NCBI GenBank assembly: GCA_030142905.1
Contig: JASJOG010000277.1
Coordinates: 62,001 to 126,000, forward strand
DNA length: 64,000 nucleotides
Direction: 5' to 3'
Source of the DNA: Heliopora coerulea
Lineage: Eukaryota; Cnidaria; Anthozoa; Scleralcyonacea; Helioporidae
Positions 1-13,400 of the stretch are shown here, in pieces; position 1 is the first letter of the stretch; the number at the start of each line of letters is the position of its first letter. The notes below the pieces were generated by a model. The model saw only the letters and a program-made list of their open reading frames with translations. It did no database searches and had not been told where the DNA came from. A program made the translations under genes and the position numbers.

Positions 1-89
1 CATTTTTTTGTCTATCCCCTTTCACTAGTGTTCATTCGTCCCTAAAACACAACTATCCTTTCCTATAAATCATTTCGATGGCGCTAAAT

Positions 90-3000
90 TTAGGCATCAA
101 TATCAGTAAACTGGAACAATGACTTCTTGGAGTATGGTGTGACGGCATTATGGACTGCTTTATTAAAGTCTTCCAGCTTAAACGTTTCGCAATCTGGAGC
201 TCTGAAACACTCGCTATAAGCAAGCTTGCACAGTTCTTGCAGCATGTCATATCTCTCCGGACCTTGAAAGAAAGAGTAGGATATTAGACCTAATTATCTA
301 TATAATATTTAAAAACCAAGCAGGAGTGCTTTATCGGGATTTAAAACACGAGGCGATAGCCGAGTGTTTTAGACACGATAGAGCACCAACTGTGAGTTTT
401 TTAATTGTCTTATGAAATTCACCTCTTAATACGCTAATTCGCGAAAAAAGTTTGGAAATTTATCTTTCGTAAGCCAAAAAATTGAACTTCTTCACATATA
501 AAGGCACATGTATCTTTATCACATATATAGATTCGACACGCTTATAATTTTCTTTTGTCTTTTCCACATAAAGCACTCCTGCTCGGTTTTTAAATATTAC
601 ATATATATGTATGTATATGTAAGAATGAATTTTTTTCAGTTTGCTTCTAAGCTATTATGATTATGCCCTTGATCATAATGATGACGATGATGAATATAAT
701 TATGATTACGATTAAGATTATGATTATTATCATTATTATCATTGTGGTCATGATCATGATTATTATCATTATTATCATCATTATGATTATGATTATAATT
801 ATGATTATGATTATGATTATCACTGGAGCCGTTACTGTTGCTGGCAATGTCAGTGTCATTGTCGTTGTCGTTGTCGTTGTCTTGTGGTTGACATTGTCCT
901 ATACAGTTCTACAACACATTTTGCTAAATACTTTACTTTTCACGCAATATAAATAAGATTTTAAAATTTTCCCTCTGATTGGGGCGTAATTATACGGGAA
1001 ATATCCGACCGGTTATTAACCAATTACATCTGAGTGCTTCTTTATTCGGACGTCTCAGCTCTACGGCAGTATAACTATGATATAACTTACTGGTAGAATT
1101 ATCTTGATTCCACTGTGTCATCCAGAATCCTCTTAGTCGAACGTCTTTGAAAATAAACACACTCTAAAGACAAAACCCTCCCTTAGAACTAACACTTCAA
1201 TGGAATTTTGTTCCAGAAAACTTACCTATAATCTGGAAATCGTTCCAGACTTCTGCCAACATTGGTAAAGGATTACGTAGCTTAACTCGCAAATTATATA
1301 TCTGGAGTTACCAACTTATGTCGGCAGCAATCTAGTCTTTTATGACTCAAAAATTTAACTGGCCAAAGACATAACTCCTCAGGACCAGAGGGAGTGTTAA
1401 AAGTTCACCTACGAGACCTAAAAGTAAAGTTAACTGCATGGCAGTACACAAATAGAGACTTACCGTGGGGAAAGTGACAGGTTTCCTAGACATTCCACCA
1501 TAAGTGACCATAGTTCCACGTTTACTGAAATTTTTTCAAACAAAAGTTTCAAGCAATTTGGCCACAAGAGCGAGAGTTGCTGCAAGTCAACATAAACCAA
1601 CTAGTGTTGGTTATATCGACGCAGTGACAAAACAACGTTAATTGATTCAAGTCAAGAAAACCTTTTAAACACTCAGTTCGATTGATTGAAACTTCGATCA
1701 TCCAAAATAAGAAGGTTTGCGCCTTTCCCGACCGTTTTAGTGCTATTTTCTTTGTTATTCCTCAGTCGTATGTATGTCAGTTTGTCTTTGACGTGTCTCT
1801 GTGAGTCTTCCTGTCTGTCACTCTATTTGTTTGTCAGTTTTTATCTGTCTGTCGTTTTGTCTATCGTTCTATCTGTCTGTCATATGCTAGTTTTAACTTC
1901 TCCTTGTTTGGCCTTTGTTGGGCCTATTTCATATCATAACGTGTATTTTCTTCATATTTTTTATATTTCTCAGCAAGACCCCCACCATAGCTCCAGCCTC
2001 CGGGGCTCCATGTTCCAGCCTTACGACACAAACCTTAAGTGTCTGGTCAACTCTGTTGCACTTTTACCACCAACACAATTCAATGCCAATCTAGGTGCTG
2101 GGTGTTTCTGTAAAGAAAATTATATTATAATACTGATTAGTAGAAACTTGGTCGAGTACTATTGCGAATGCTGCATTCTGATTGGCTACGCTACTCGCTA
2201 TCTATTCGTCGATAGATAGCGAGTAGCGAAAATGGCTTTCGCCTCTCGTTTTTGTGAAGTTTCTGAGGACGAAATAGAATGTTTACTTGAAAGTGCAATC
2301 CCAGAGAAGACGAAAAATGTTCTTTGCAAAGTCTGTTTCTACTAAAACAATTAGATTATGAGCTCGAGATTTCTATGAGGTGATAGTTGACTCGGGCTTC
2401 GCCCTCGCCAACTATCACCTCATAGAAATCTCGAGCTCATAATCTAATTGTTAATTAATAATTCATCAAAAAAAGATAAAATAGAAATAAATTTAAATCC
2501 TAATCAGCTGTTATAGATGTGGTACAACGACACGTGTTGTATCTGTTGGTACAACATACAATTTTGAAGAACTTCTCGCGACGTTTTCTCGACTAAAATC
2601 ATTGGAATCTCCACCATTTTTGATGTTCACACGTAGAACGTCGTATCACATGTACTTTACAATAACTCGCGTCGGTGTTGCATCGGACATACAACCATTC
2701 GCCCTCGCCTCACGCTGGTATACCTGATAAAACATCGACGCTCGTATTGTAAAGAGTACAAAAAAACATAAGACTAGTACAAGTTCGTTTTTAAAAAAAT
2801 ATTTAACGTACAAACCTATCACGCGAATGTGCACCAACCTCATTTAGGTTGTAGACAGTAGTGATAAGAAGTCTGATTCAAATTTGTCTCTTGCATCTTG
2901 AAATTCAAATTGGCTTGAATTTCACAGACATTCTAGAAGTAGCTGTATGGCTCTTGAAGCAGTTACGCTTATTTGAGATACCTACATGTATCATCCAAGG

Positions 3001-6000
3001 GGTTGTGCACAATTTCTCTCATAATCGTGATTCCAGAGAAACTCCATTCACTCGCTGTTTTACTACAATAATAACTATTCTACTCACTTCCCATCCTAAT
3101 TTCTGATTATTGACTCCAGTTAATCTATGGTAAGGATTTTTGAGGAAAAGTCCAGGTAAATGTATTAAAATCAAGTTGTCAAAGATGATTGAGGTATAAG
3201 GGACCGCAACCTTTACCTGCAACAGTTCCTTGACTTTGTTGGCATTTTGAAATTCCTCCTCAGTGATTACATAATTAGCACCGAGATTAATCAAATCGCT
3301 CTTCACTTCATCAAAGTTTGGTCTAAAGAAAAAGAAATAAATTACTTATGCCAATGACTGCACAACACACCCAACATACTGTATGTCAGATATTACCAGT
3401 ATCTTCTCAGATTCTTGAAATTTCTTAAATGTTAAATGCAACGGTTTTGTGGGAATTTTATTTGAGATGAAATATTACATACCAGTATGATACATTAACC
3501 CATTAAGGGACAAGTGTGCATTTTGGTACTTTACTCTGGCTAACACCAGAGAATTTTACTCTCTCATTAAAGGAACAAGCCTTGCTCCTTAATGAGTTTA
3601 AATATAAAATTAATTAGCATTTTGGTGAGGTTTAGATTTCCACATCTTTTCTTACACATAATGGATATATTCAAAAGATAAATCTTAAATCTGTGACATG
3701 ACTTAACCAGTGAGTTGGGCTCAAATTTCAACTGATGAGTTTGAAACTTGCAGTTTTGAAACTTAAGGATAAAGCTCTAAATCTCAGTTCATTCCTAACA
3801 GAGAAGTGTAATAAAGTTGTCAATCAATCAATCAATAAACAGTTGAAAGTAGCATGAATTCTCAAAGTGTCTGCAATATCATTCAACTTTCTAATCTTCT
3901 TGACACTGACTCACACAAATCAAAGTTAATAAATCTTTAAATTTGAGTGCCTTACCACATATACAAGTTTTAAGAATAATCTTGCCAACAAAATAAAAAT
4001 TCTAGAATTTTATTGTATTAGACCTTTAAAGAGCTGATTCATTTGAAACAAGCAGAAACAACCTTTCACTGCACTTACCTGTTCCTGACAACACAGACAG
4101 AAACAAGACCCCAGCAACCAGCAAGTTGAATCACAGCTCGTCCCACACCACTGTTGGCTCCATTTTGAAGAACAACATCACCTTGTCAAGATATGAAATA
4201 AATATTCTTTGAGTTGTATTAAAAACATCTCTTAATTGATTATATACTATGCAAAATCTTGAGTCATGAAGTACCAACTTGGTTTGTTCATATATGCATT
4301 TCGAAACAAAATGTAAGTTATATCTGTCTCTTGATTGGTTTTCGAGCAAGTAATTTCTACATTCACACCGACCAACTTGTAGAATTACTGGATCAATTTC
4401 TTGAAAACCTTCACTGTAAATATTGTGTACTGTATCTAGTACTTACATGTTATTATAATTTATTACCTATATACAATATGAAAGGTAATCTTGTATTGGG
4501 ATATACAGACATGAGCTAAAGCCAATGTTCTTTATATCTCAATGCAGAACAGATGCAAGTTTTGTAATTTATACTTTTATGACTATAATTCTAATTAATA
4601 CACATATAAACAAAAACATTATTACCAGGAAAGTGCTAAGAATTGTAAGCTAAAAATGGGTTTCAAATCCAGTGTCTGTAAATTATTGTGATACAGAATC
4701 AATGTTTTACTAATAAATTTTGAGTCATTTCTATCTTCAGATGCTGATTAAATGATGATTTCTTTGGAATTTCTTAATGGTTATATATTAATGAATTTTA
4801 GACATTAGTTAAACTTTACCAGGTTCCAGGGTTTCAAAATCTTGCAGCATTCTGTAAGCAGTACATGGATTCACAGACAGAGTTGCAGCAAATGTAATTG
4901 GTATTCCCTCCTTTATTGGTAACTTCAGAACATCTGTTTTCTTTAAAACCTTCATCTCTGCCCAGCAACCTGTTAAAAAATACCATATTCATGCAAGGCA
5001 AATCTCATCAGAGTGGCATATTTACACAGTTGAGCCACACTGGTCAATGAAACAGTGCTATAGCTGTCAACCTATTGAAGTAGTGGAGGTTAAAGACAAT
5101 CAAATCCTTTTCAATAATGATCGGGATCACAACAAATTTTGAGTGTGTACACTATTGTAACAAGAACTCTTCTTTTAAGACCAAACCTGGACCAGAAAAA
5201 AATTTAACCAAATAAAATATCCAGTTTACAACCTCATTTTAAATTGATAAAGTTCCAAATTTGGAGGGATTATTTGGTTTAAAATTATAGTCATTTCTGG
5301 ATGCACAGTAGCTTTAATGTGAAGTTAATGTGTCCTAGTTCTTTGAGAAAATATTTTACCCTCTCCTGGTGGATGAAATGCCATCTTAAAGTACATTACT
5401 TCCTTACTGGTAATAAGTTCAATCGAATTTTAAAATTACTGTACTTAACATAAAAAAGGTGTAGGAGCTTGTCTATGATATGAAATGATTTCATTATAAA
5501 TATAGATATGGGGTAAATATGATATCAAAAGATAATAAACATGATAATTTTAATCTTAACTGTTCTAATGTTAATGATTACAGCAAGGACTAAGGTAGTC
5601 ATATTAAATAGATTGATAAATGAATTAATAATTAAATCAAAATATCAGCAAAATTAATAATAATTAAAACTTAAAATTAAAATATTTTACAATTTAAAAG
5701 TACAGATTCAAAAGTTATAAATTAGTGATAGCAATATTACCTAAACCTGTATTAGCCATTATAACCCAATCTCCTTGCTTCAGATCATCAACTTTCTCAC
5801 CAACTTCTAACACTTCACCAACTCCTTCATTGCCACCAATTGCTGGTAAACTTGGCTTGATGGGATATTTTCCTAACAAATAATTAATTGCTCAGTTGAG
5901 AATGTTACTGTTGTTTACAGGTGCTTAAGTCACAAGCAACTACTTGTCATGTTTTCAATGCTAATTAAGCCGTAAATTCTCCAAGACCACAAGTCTCTGC

Positions 6001-6840
6001 ACTCTAAATAAATGATCCCATCCAAAACTCGAGCCTGACACATTAGTCTCAGAATTTATTTGTATGACTTCCCCATCACGAACATCATGGGTTAAATCCA
6101 GGTAGTTTAAAGGAACTGATATTTCCCAACCCATTGACACTACCATACCCAGCCTGTGATTACCTTCTACCATGTTAATATCTGCTGGGTTTATTGGAGA
6201 GGCCAACATTCGCAGAAATACACTCTCTTTGTCGAAAGTGGGCAGTGCAGTATCTTGTATGCTACACAAACAACAAAAAACCACATCAGCAAATGTTCAA
6301 TGTTCAAGACATCAATTCAATCGTTTGGACATTTGCACTCAGACTATGGATCAGCTGTTATTATTGCAGCCATCAGTCTTCACTACTTTGTAACATGTAG
6401 TGGTGATGGTGATGTCGTGTTCAGTGTCAGGGACATTGTTTACAATATCCTTCACAATTATTGTAACCTTCGCTTGTTCGGTTGACGTTGTCAGTGATCA
6501 AAGAGTAAAATGCCATTGGTTAAAACGTCCCAACGGTTATTAGAAGGTTGCGGTATCGATTTCTGCCAGGAGTTTAAGAATTGTTTTATGACAAATATCA
6601 GATGGATTAAGAATCGTTTAATCTGTCGAATATCAGCAAACTTTTGTATATACACCACACCTTGGTTTAAGGTCCTATCTGAGTAAGTTTGGTTCACCTG
6701 ATAACTTGTGTTGGATCTCCATACTGGCTGTAAACTAAAGCCTTGCAAGACTTTGGAAGTGTCGGTACTGCAGCACTGTAAGCTCTTATTAGCTTTTTGC
6801 TGCACAGTCTTGCACCAAGACGGTAGTGGACGAGCGCCAT
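90..6840 (-). CDS. MECR: Mitochondrial trans-2-enoyl-CoA reductase (MECR)
   Basis: Last-step NADPH-dependent enoyl-thioester reductase of mitochondrial fatty-acid synthesis, in the MDR/zinc-less alcohol dehydrogenase superfamily. Ten coding exons on the minus strand: 6698-6840, 6164-6261, 5741-5872, 4820-4969, 4079-4181, 3217-3322, 2034-2107, 1464-1524, 1091-1163, 90-262. All borders are GT-AG and phases join exactly to 370 residues plus stop; human MECR is 373. Residues 1-25 (begins [16 protein letters not shown]) look like a basic mitochondrial presequence. Other landmarks are INPADINM, then EGKYP with the family's catalytic Tyr (about residue 83), LPAIGGNEG, the NADPH-loop motif [28 protein letters not shown] and [10 protein letters not shown]. 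The start lies 582 bp from the RGS22 start, head to head. Introns contain foldback repeats and microsatellites but no other gene. Confidence 0.96.
303..599. repeat. Foldback MITE-like element in the last MECR intron
   Basis: Two terminal arms of about 32 bp (303-334 and 568-599) are inverted copies with one mismatch, sharing AGGAGTGCTTTAT next to an A-rich segment. The interior is AT-rich and has no ORF. The arrangement fits a non-autonomous foldback or MITE. No clear target duplication beyond TA-rich flanks was seen. Confidence 0.7.
653..886. repeat. ATT/ATG microsatellite followed by GTCGTT repeat
   Basis: About 170 bp of degenerate trinucleotide and hexanucleotide repeat (ATTATG, ATTATC) is followed by an interrupted GTCGTT run ending near 886. 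It lies in the intron before the last MECR exon. It gives isoleucine-rich open frames on both strands, which are not genes. Confidence 0.9.
1773..1892. repeat. Degenerate GTCT/GTCTGT simple repeat in MECR intron
   Basis: The plus strand shows many spaced copies of TGTCTGTC and ATCTGTCTGTC. It is intronic in MECR, just downstream (in gene direction) of the exon at 2034-2107. Confidence 0.7.
2191..2226. repeat. Perfect 15-bp hairpin in MECR intron
   Basis: Arms CTACTCGCTATCTAT (2191-2205) and its exact reverse complement (2212-2226) are separated by 6 bases. It lies 120 bp from the larger palindrome at 2346-2452, so both may belong to one foldback element. Confidence 0.75.
2346..2452. repeat. 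Perfect 44-bp-arm palindrome with 19-base loop
   Basis: Positions 2346-2389 and 2409-2452 are exact reverse complements. The loop is GC-rich (ACTCGGGCTTCGCCCTCGC). This is the signature of a young foldback element or MITE remnant. It is intronic in MECR and non-coding. Confidence 0.85.
3484..3602 (-). repeat. MITE-like copy sharing a TTAGCCAGA core
   Basis: The ends are inverted copies (CCATTAAGGGACAAG on the left, CTTGCTCCTTAATG on the right). On the minus strand the interior contains GTTAGCCAGAGTAAA, the core also seen near 34940, 35270 and 58690. No coding content. It lies in the MECR intron between exons 3217-3322 and 4079-4181. Confidence 0.6.
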
Positions 6841-7422
6841 TTTCAAAACGACAACATCAACTAAATAGTAATGTACCCCCGGAGAAATCGAAGACTATCA
6901 ATAATATAACTAATAAATGAGTCTTCAATGAATGTGGCAACGTATTTGACAAACAGGAACGAGATATTTTTCTCTGCTTTCCTTAGGATGACTTTAATTC
7001 ACGTACCGTCTCGAAAAAGTAACATTAAATGGCCAACTAGTGCTTCTTGACAGCTGCAGACAGGGGTACCCAGACCCTGTTACTTATATGTTTACACAAT
7101 AAGTTTTTGAAAGGTTTTTATTTAATCTCATTTCATTGCTGTCTGTCGATAATTTTCAATGGTATTACTCTTTAGGTTATAACATTTACACAAGCACGAA
7201 GACCAACGATTAAAAACCAACATCAATGAATATTTTTCCCGATAAATGAATAATGCATTTTCCGGAATTTGAGTGATGGGAAGTTGTGTTCACTTGACAA
7301 CAGAGTCACAGTATCGTAGGGGGAAAGTCGAAATGTAAATAGTATCGTGTTGACCAAACGAAAAGAAGTCGACCTTGGTGTGATACACTGTGATGTCGGA
7401 TGTCTAGAAATGTGTTTCAAGG
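6841..7422. promoter_or_regulatory. Divergent promoter region, MECR / RGS22
   Basis: These 582 bp separate the MECR start codon (minus) from the proposed RGS22 start codon (plus). The region must hold both promoters and 5' UTRs. No TATA box or other site could be assigned with confidence. Confidence 0.6.
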
Positions 7423-10400
7423 ATGGAAGGTATACGAATCTATAATCTGTCAATTTTTTGTGGGGTGATGAACTTTAAGATTTTAATTCGTAATTATGCT
7501 CCTCAAAGCGGCTATAATCTTTTGGCTGTAGTTATCGGTGCTCAGGTACACATGAAAGATTTTGTAGTTTCATTTTTCCGCAGTGAAGAACCACTCTGTT
7601 TCTTATTCTGATCTTTTCATAAAACATTCCTTAAATCCCGTTTATTTCCACATGCTTTTGTTTGACTTTTCATCGATAGATCTCGAATACTTAAACTGGT
7701 CGTGCTATGTAAACAAACCCTGTTTCCTTGCCTTGAGTTAATGTATTGGTGATAGTCATTGCATATTTTCCTCGTAGATTTCCCGGTAAAGCTGAACAGC
7801 GAAAATTTGGTAAGTTTTTATCAAAATTAACAGTAATTTTACGAATTCGATTTAATTTGATTTCAGTTAATGTATTTACAAATTGACGATGATATTGTTT
7901 GTTTACAAATCAAATGCGTTTTTGATTGTCAATTTTAGGAGGAATTCTTGACTGAAGACTCTGCATTTGTTGATTACTTTAATACGTTTTTATCTTTACC
8001 AGTGAGTTGCTAGCAAATTCAATAACTTTGTGACATTGAAATAATTCAACAGCATAATTTGAAGCTGTTATAATCATACTATTGTATAATTATATATATC
8101 TGTGACATAATATATGTTGCACTGTATAATCATGTTTGGATTTTCCCAAGTTTTCCCCAGTTACTCCTATTTTTTTATGTTAAAACGATATACAATTCTC
8201 TGGCTTTAACAGTTGTTGATAACTAAACTAGAGATATATTAAGACAAGGACATGCTAGACCATACTCCAGATGTTTTGGCTTACTCTCTCACCTTTTTTG
8301 ACAATATTGTATGAGCCTAAACTTGTGAAATTAAGGTCTGGGATTGCTTGACTCCTTATCTTACTGACCCATGTCTATATTTTAAAAATTTACTAGTGTT
8401 TTCCAGAACGTATCTTTTATAACAAGGACCTGGATTTGCTGGAACAGTTTTCCCAGAAACTGATGAAGGATGGAGATGATAATGTACAAATTAGTTCAAA
8501 ACCACTTCTTCAACAGGAAAGAACAAAACATGATTTATCTTGCAATACTGTTCTTATCAACTACTGTGTCACAGTGTTGGATAGAAGGAAAGGCTTTGAG
8601 TGGGTGAAGAAACATAGACTGCCAGAATTTCTTAAGAGTGAATTGTATGCAGAATACAAGTTATCTAAGATCCTTTCAGCAGCACAGGTATTTATTTCAC
8701 ACAAATCTTTTTGTTTTAAATGAATGATGTTTTTGTAAATGAGCAGACCATTTAACATTAACTAACATTTTGCAAGGGGTGTGTGCTGCAAGTCTTTGAG
8801 GCTGTACATGTTTGGCTTTGTCAATAATTATACAGTTGTTAAGTATAAAGTCACATAAACTGATTTGTAAGATATCGTCCGGGTTTTGTTCGTCTAGCGA
8901 AATTTGAAACAGAGATTTGATGTGCTGAAATTGTTCACAAGAATTGATGTGGTTGTGAATTTCAGAGTCAGGGCAAGTCGTGTGTTCTTTTATTCTGGTA
9001 AAAAAGCATCTGTCTGTTTTTCCGATGTATGACTGTTGACAACCTGGGCAAGAAAAGCTATATACCACAGAACTTTGGTATTCTTTTGGTGTTTTGTCCT
9101 TGCATGACAAAAAACAGTTTGTGGTGGTGGTCTTCCAGTTGACAATTAATCCGCCGCCTGAAACCGCAGCTCAACCACGGGACTAAAGCATCCCGAGAAC
9201 TCATCATTTTCTATTAATAGTTTTCACGTGATTGTCATTTGTATATAAGTAGACCCCACCTGTTAGCCAGCAGCATTCCTGAAGATGACTAAAGCCTAGT
9301 CGAAACGTCGAATAAATTAAATATGTTATCGATTTTTGGAGTTACCGTTGTTGTGTACATGTTTGAACATGCCACTTTCATTATCAACTGCTTAAAAGAG
9401 GAGTCTTTAGGAGGACCTTGACTGGTTGATGCAAGAATTTAGTCAAAACTTATTCTGAGAAACTGTTGATCCATAAAATATACTAGCTTAAATGGAAATT
9501 AATCACTCAACTCCTCTATAGTACTCAAAAGGGAAAAGGCACTCCTCTGTATGTAAAAAATGTGACATTCCATAGCAGAACTCAGTCTCTCACAATGCAA
9601 CTTAATGTCTCACACTGACAGCATTGTGTTACTTCTTGCCGCTTAATAAAATCAGTAATTCCTGGTAATGTCACATGTGGTCTTAATTGCTGCATCAGGT
9701 ATTTTACACGTACTTAGTTTAGAAATGTCTGGCAATTTAATGTAAAGTAATGAGGCATCTTGTAATGAACTGTATATAATATACTTCATTTCTCAAATTT
9801 GGATCACCAATCCAGACAGAGCAAGTTATGACAGAGACAGGGTGTTAAGCCACCCTTGCTGTAGACTCCACATGAAGACTAAGTGTATTTTAAAGTGAAA
9901 CCAAAACAGTAGTGACTAACCATAGGGAGAATGGAGAGGCCTGACAGCCCTCCTTTTTTAGTAGTACAGTCAACTATATTAAATAATTAATAGATATAAA
10001 GACAAAATGTTTAGGTGGGATTTACATTCTTCCCTGAAATGGTAAAGTCTTACCACCATCTGGAAAGGGCTAAAAAGCATTCTTGAGAAATGTTTACTTA
10101 TGTATGGAAGCAAATTAAACTGAAAAAGACTACAGTAGGAAGAATTTTTCTGGATTTCATTGTGTCTCTATCAATCTCTGTGTCTGAAAGAGCAACAATT
10201 TTTACTAAATTTCTTGGTTCTATGAACACATGTTGTTCTTTACAGTAATATCAGGAACAAGTGGCAAGAATCAACAGTATTACATTTTGTTGTTTGTTTT
10301 ATTCTGAAATACAGGTCTTGTACATTGATACAATTAAGAATTATGTATGCAGAGCAAGAACTTATGACCAAAAGAGTCAAAGAAGATTACCAAGTACTTC

Positions 10401-13400
10401 TGGATCCTCACAACTCAGTGGATTGTACACAAGCCAGGGAAAATGTCTTAATTTTGAATCGAGTGATCCTGAGATGGTGTCGAATAGTGATATTGAATCT
10501 ACACACAATTATTCTGAAAGTTCAATACAAATGGAGTCTACACTTGATAATTCACGAAACACAACGGGTAATCATAACAATGGGTAACACTGGTCTGTAC
10601 TAAATCAGTAATTAGGGAAGAAATTATATCTTGAAGCATTATTGGATTTTCATGTTGGTCTGTGTACCTACCTGAGTGTCCTCCTTTAACTGTTCATCCA
10701 TTTGTTCATTCACAGTTTACTTTCAGTCAGTTTGACCATCATTTCATCTGTCTTTCTATCCATACACTTATCTATTCTTTCATACATTCATTCATCTACC
10801 TATACGTATGTCAATCCATTCATCACCCCATCTATTCATCCATCCATCTGCCCACCCACCCCCCTCTCTGTAAGCCTATATGTTCATTTGTCCAACTTTC
10901 CTTCCATATTTCCCTCTCTCCACCCACCCACCCATCCATCCACCCACCCACCCACCCATCCATCCATCCACCCACCCACCCATCCATCCATCCACCCACC
11001 CACCCATCCATCCATTCATATTTCCCTCTCTCCACCCACCTACCCACCCGTCCATCCATCCATCCGTCTATACGTCTATACATCCCTCCCTCCCTCCCTC
11101 CCTCCCTCCATCCATCCGTCAATCCGTCCATCCATCCGTCAATCTGTGTGTCTAACCATGCATCCAAATGTCTGCCATTCCATCACTCCGTCCACGCATC
11201 CGTCCCCCTGTCCACGTTTTCGTCCGTTCATCCGTCCTTTTCGTCCGGTTGTTCATATATCCTTCCGTCTGCCCAACTTCCTGTCATTCCCCTTGAAAAG
11301 GCAATCCCAATAAAGTTACCCGCGTCGACTTCACCATCAAATGCGATCCACCCTTGCTCAAAAATTGCCTTTTCCAGGAAACATTAATATTATTGAGAAC
11401 TTAGTCAATTTAACCACGACTGGCAACGACTTTGATTATCCGAAATTCGGTGATTTTTTCTTTTTTGTTTGTTTTATCAGCTGCAGATTACCCTAAACAA
11501 GTTGGAGAAATGTCAAATGATTACAGGTATGTCCGTGGAAACTCTGACAAGAATATCAAGGAAGTAACCGGGAATATGAAAAATCTCGCTACGTCTGATG
11601 CTTGTACGACTGAAGAACAAGCAAATCACTTGGCCAGACCGAGGGCAACTGTACCTTGTGAAGAAGATGGCGTTTCTGTGGGAAGAGAATATAAAAACAT
11701 TAGCAATAAAACTTCAAAAGGTGCTCAAGCACTACAGAAAGAAGCTGGGAGAAGCGATGTCTTATTCAAGACTTCCGATAGCGAGACCAACTTTTTCACA
11801 CCTTTTATAGAAAAACAAAATAGTGAAGCTTTGGAACCAGATTTTAGGATTTCTGATGTTGAGCGTATTTATTCTACAGACTTATTGTCCAATAATTCAA
11901 TAAATTTCAATGATGGAAGGTCAAGTGAAATTAGTCAAGGTTTAACAGAAAACGACGTCACCGACAGTGACGCAACAGGAAGTGACCTTACAGTAGAAAA
12001 CTCAGGGGGCAAATATTTCGTTGTCAGTAACGTCATGGATAGTGGTGTAACGAGTAATATTACAAAAAGAGAAATCGTGGGTAGTGACGTAATATTCAAT
12101 GATGTCATAAGACCTGATGTCACAAGTGGAGGTGTAGGTACTGATATCCGAAGTAGCCATAACACAAATGACATTGATGGCGATACATCAGCCCATGTCA
12201 AACGTGAAGATTTCTCTTACAATGCCCCGCAGAGCAAAGCTAAAAATGTCGCAGCAAGTGAGGAAAAATCTCCATTAGTCAGTGGAGGTCTGCTTATGAG
12301 TGGAAAAAATTGCAAATCAGGCGCACAGGATAAAAACTGCAGGATATTCAGAAACACAGATGAGAACTTGAACTCTAGTAATGAGGACATTGTACAAATT
12401 AACGATAGCGAAACATCTTGTGGTCGGATTGGTTCAGGAACCACAGAAACACCCAACAGAAATGTAGTGACGGATAATGAAGGATTTGCCACATTCCAGG
12501 GAATGAATGTTGTAAGGATCGAGAGTGATTCGAATTATGAAAACGTCGAGCGTTGTAATTCTCATCATGAAAACGAGAGTATGTTGAAGGCAGCAGAGCT
12601 GAAGGCCATGAACAGTGTTGAAGAAGGCATGTTGGTAGAAGAACGTAGTAGTTTTTCACTGAGGGAAATGGTTGGGGAAAAAGAAAGCCATCCCAATTAT
12701 AACTGTATCAAGTTTGACGAGAATTTAAAGGGACCCAACGATGGTTGGGAGCTGCATAAACAGAGAAGAAGAATCGACGATCTTAAGAAAGAACCGAAGG
12801 ATGATACTTATACATCAGTACATAAAACTTCCATGTTACCTGTGGAGATACCTAATCGTGAAAGAGTAAACGTTTCGGATTGTGAAAAAATCAATTCTCC
12901 AAGAGCTTTCACTAGCAATGACGCAAATGTAAAATGTCATGACGTGGCAGGCAGTCATGAAGAAAATAACAGTAATGGGATGTTGAGTAAACGTAAGGAA
13001 AATTTAAAGCAACACGAATCACCGGACACGCGAATGTCAGATTTGGATGGAGTTTCCCTTGACACAAATGACAATGAAAGTGGAAAAAGTTCCTTGGAAG
13101 TCTCTCCGTGGGGACGCGAAAGTTTGCAGACTTTTTCCAGTAGCGATGAAGTCTCAGATGAAAAAGACAAAGTAAAATTAGGGCAAGAAGAAGGCAAAAA
13201 AGAAAATAGCCAAGTTGATTTATCAACTAAACATGGAATGGACAAGCTCAGAGAATTTCTTACCAACACCAAAGGAGAAACCTTGCTGTTGTTTTGGCTT
13301 CAGGTGGAACTCTGGAAACATCCAAAAAACGAAGAAGAAAAAAGAAAGTTAGTGTCTCTTAAATTATTAAAATGATTTTGCATTGTATCATGTTTGAAAA

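Noticed and set aside
647..956. Isoleucine/methionine-rich open frames on both strands
   Set aside because: Produced by the ATT/ATG microsatellite inside a MECR intron.
1686..2219. 177-codon plus-strand open frame
   Set aside because: Overlaps a true MECR exon (2034-2107) on the other strand and a GTCT simple repeat; no family motif and no start context.
10662..11387. Ser-Ile-His-Pro-rich frames up to 241 codons on plus and a Gly-Trp-Met-Asp frame on minus
   Set aside because: All are readings of the CCAT/CACC satellite, which lacks stop codons in several frames.
12217..13272. Several minus-strand open frames opposite RGS22 exon 6
   Set aside because: Shadows of the coding strand; composition mirrors the acidic insert.
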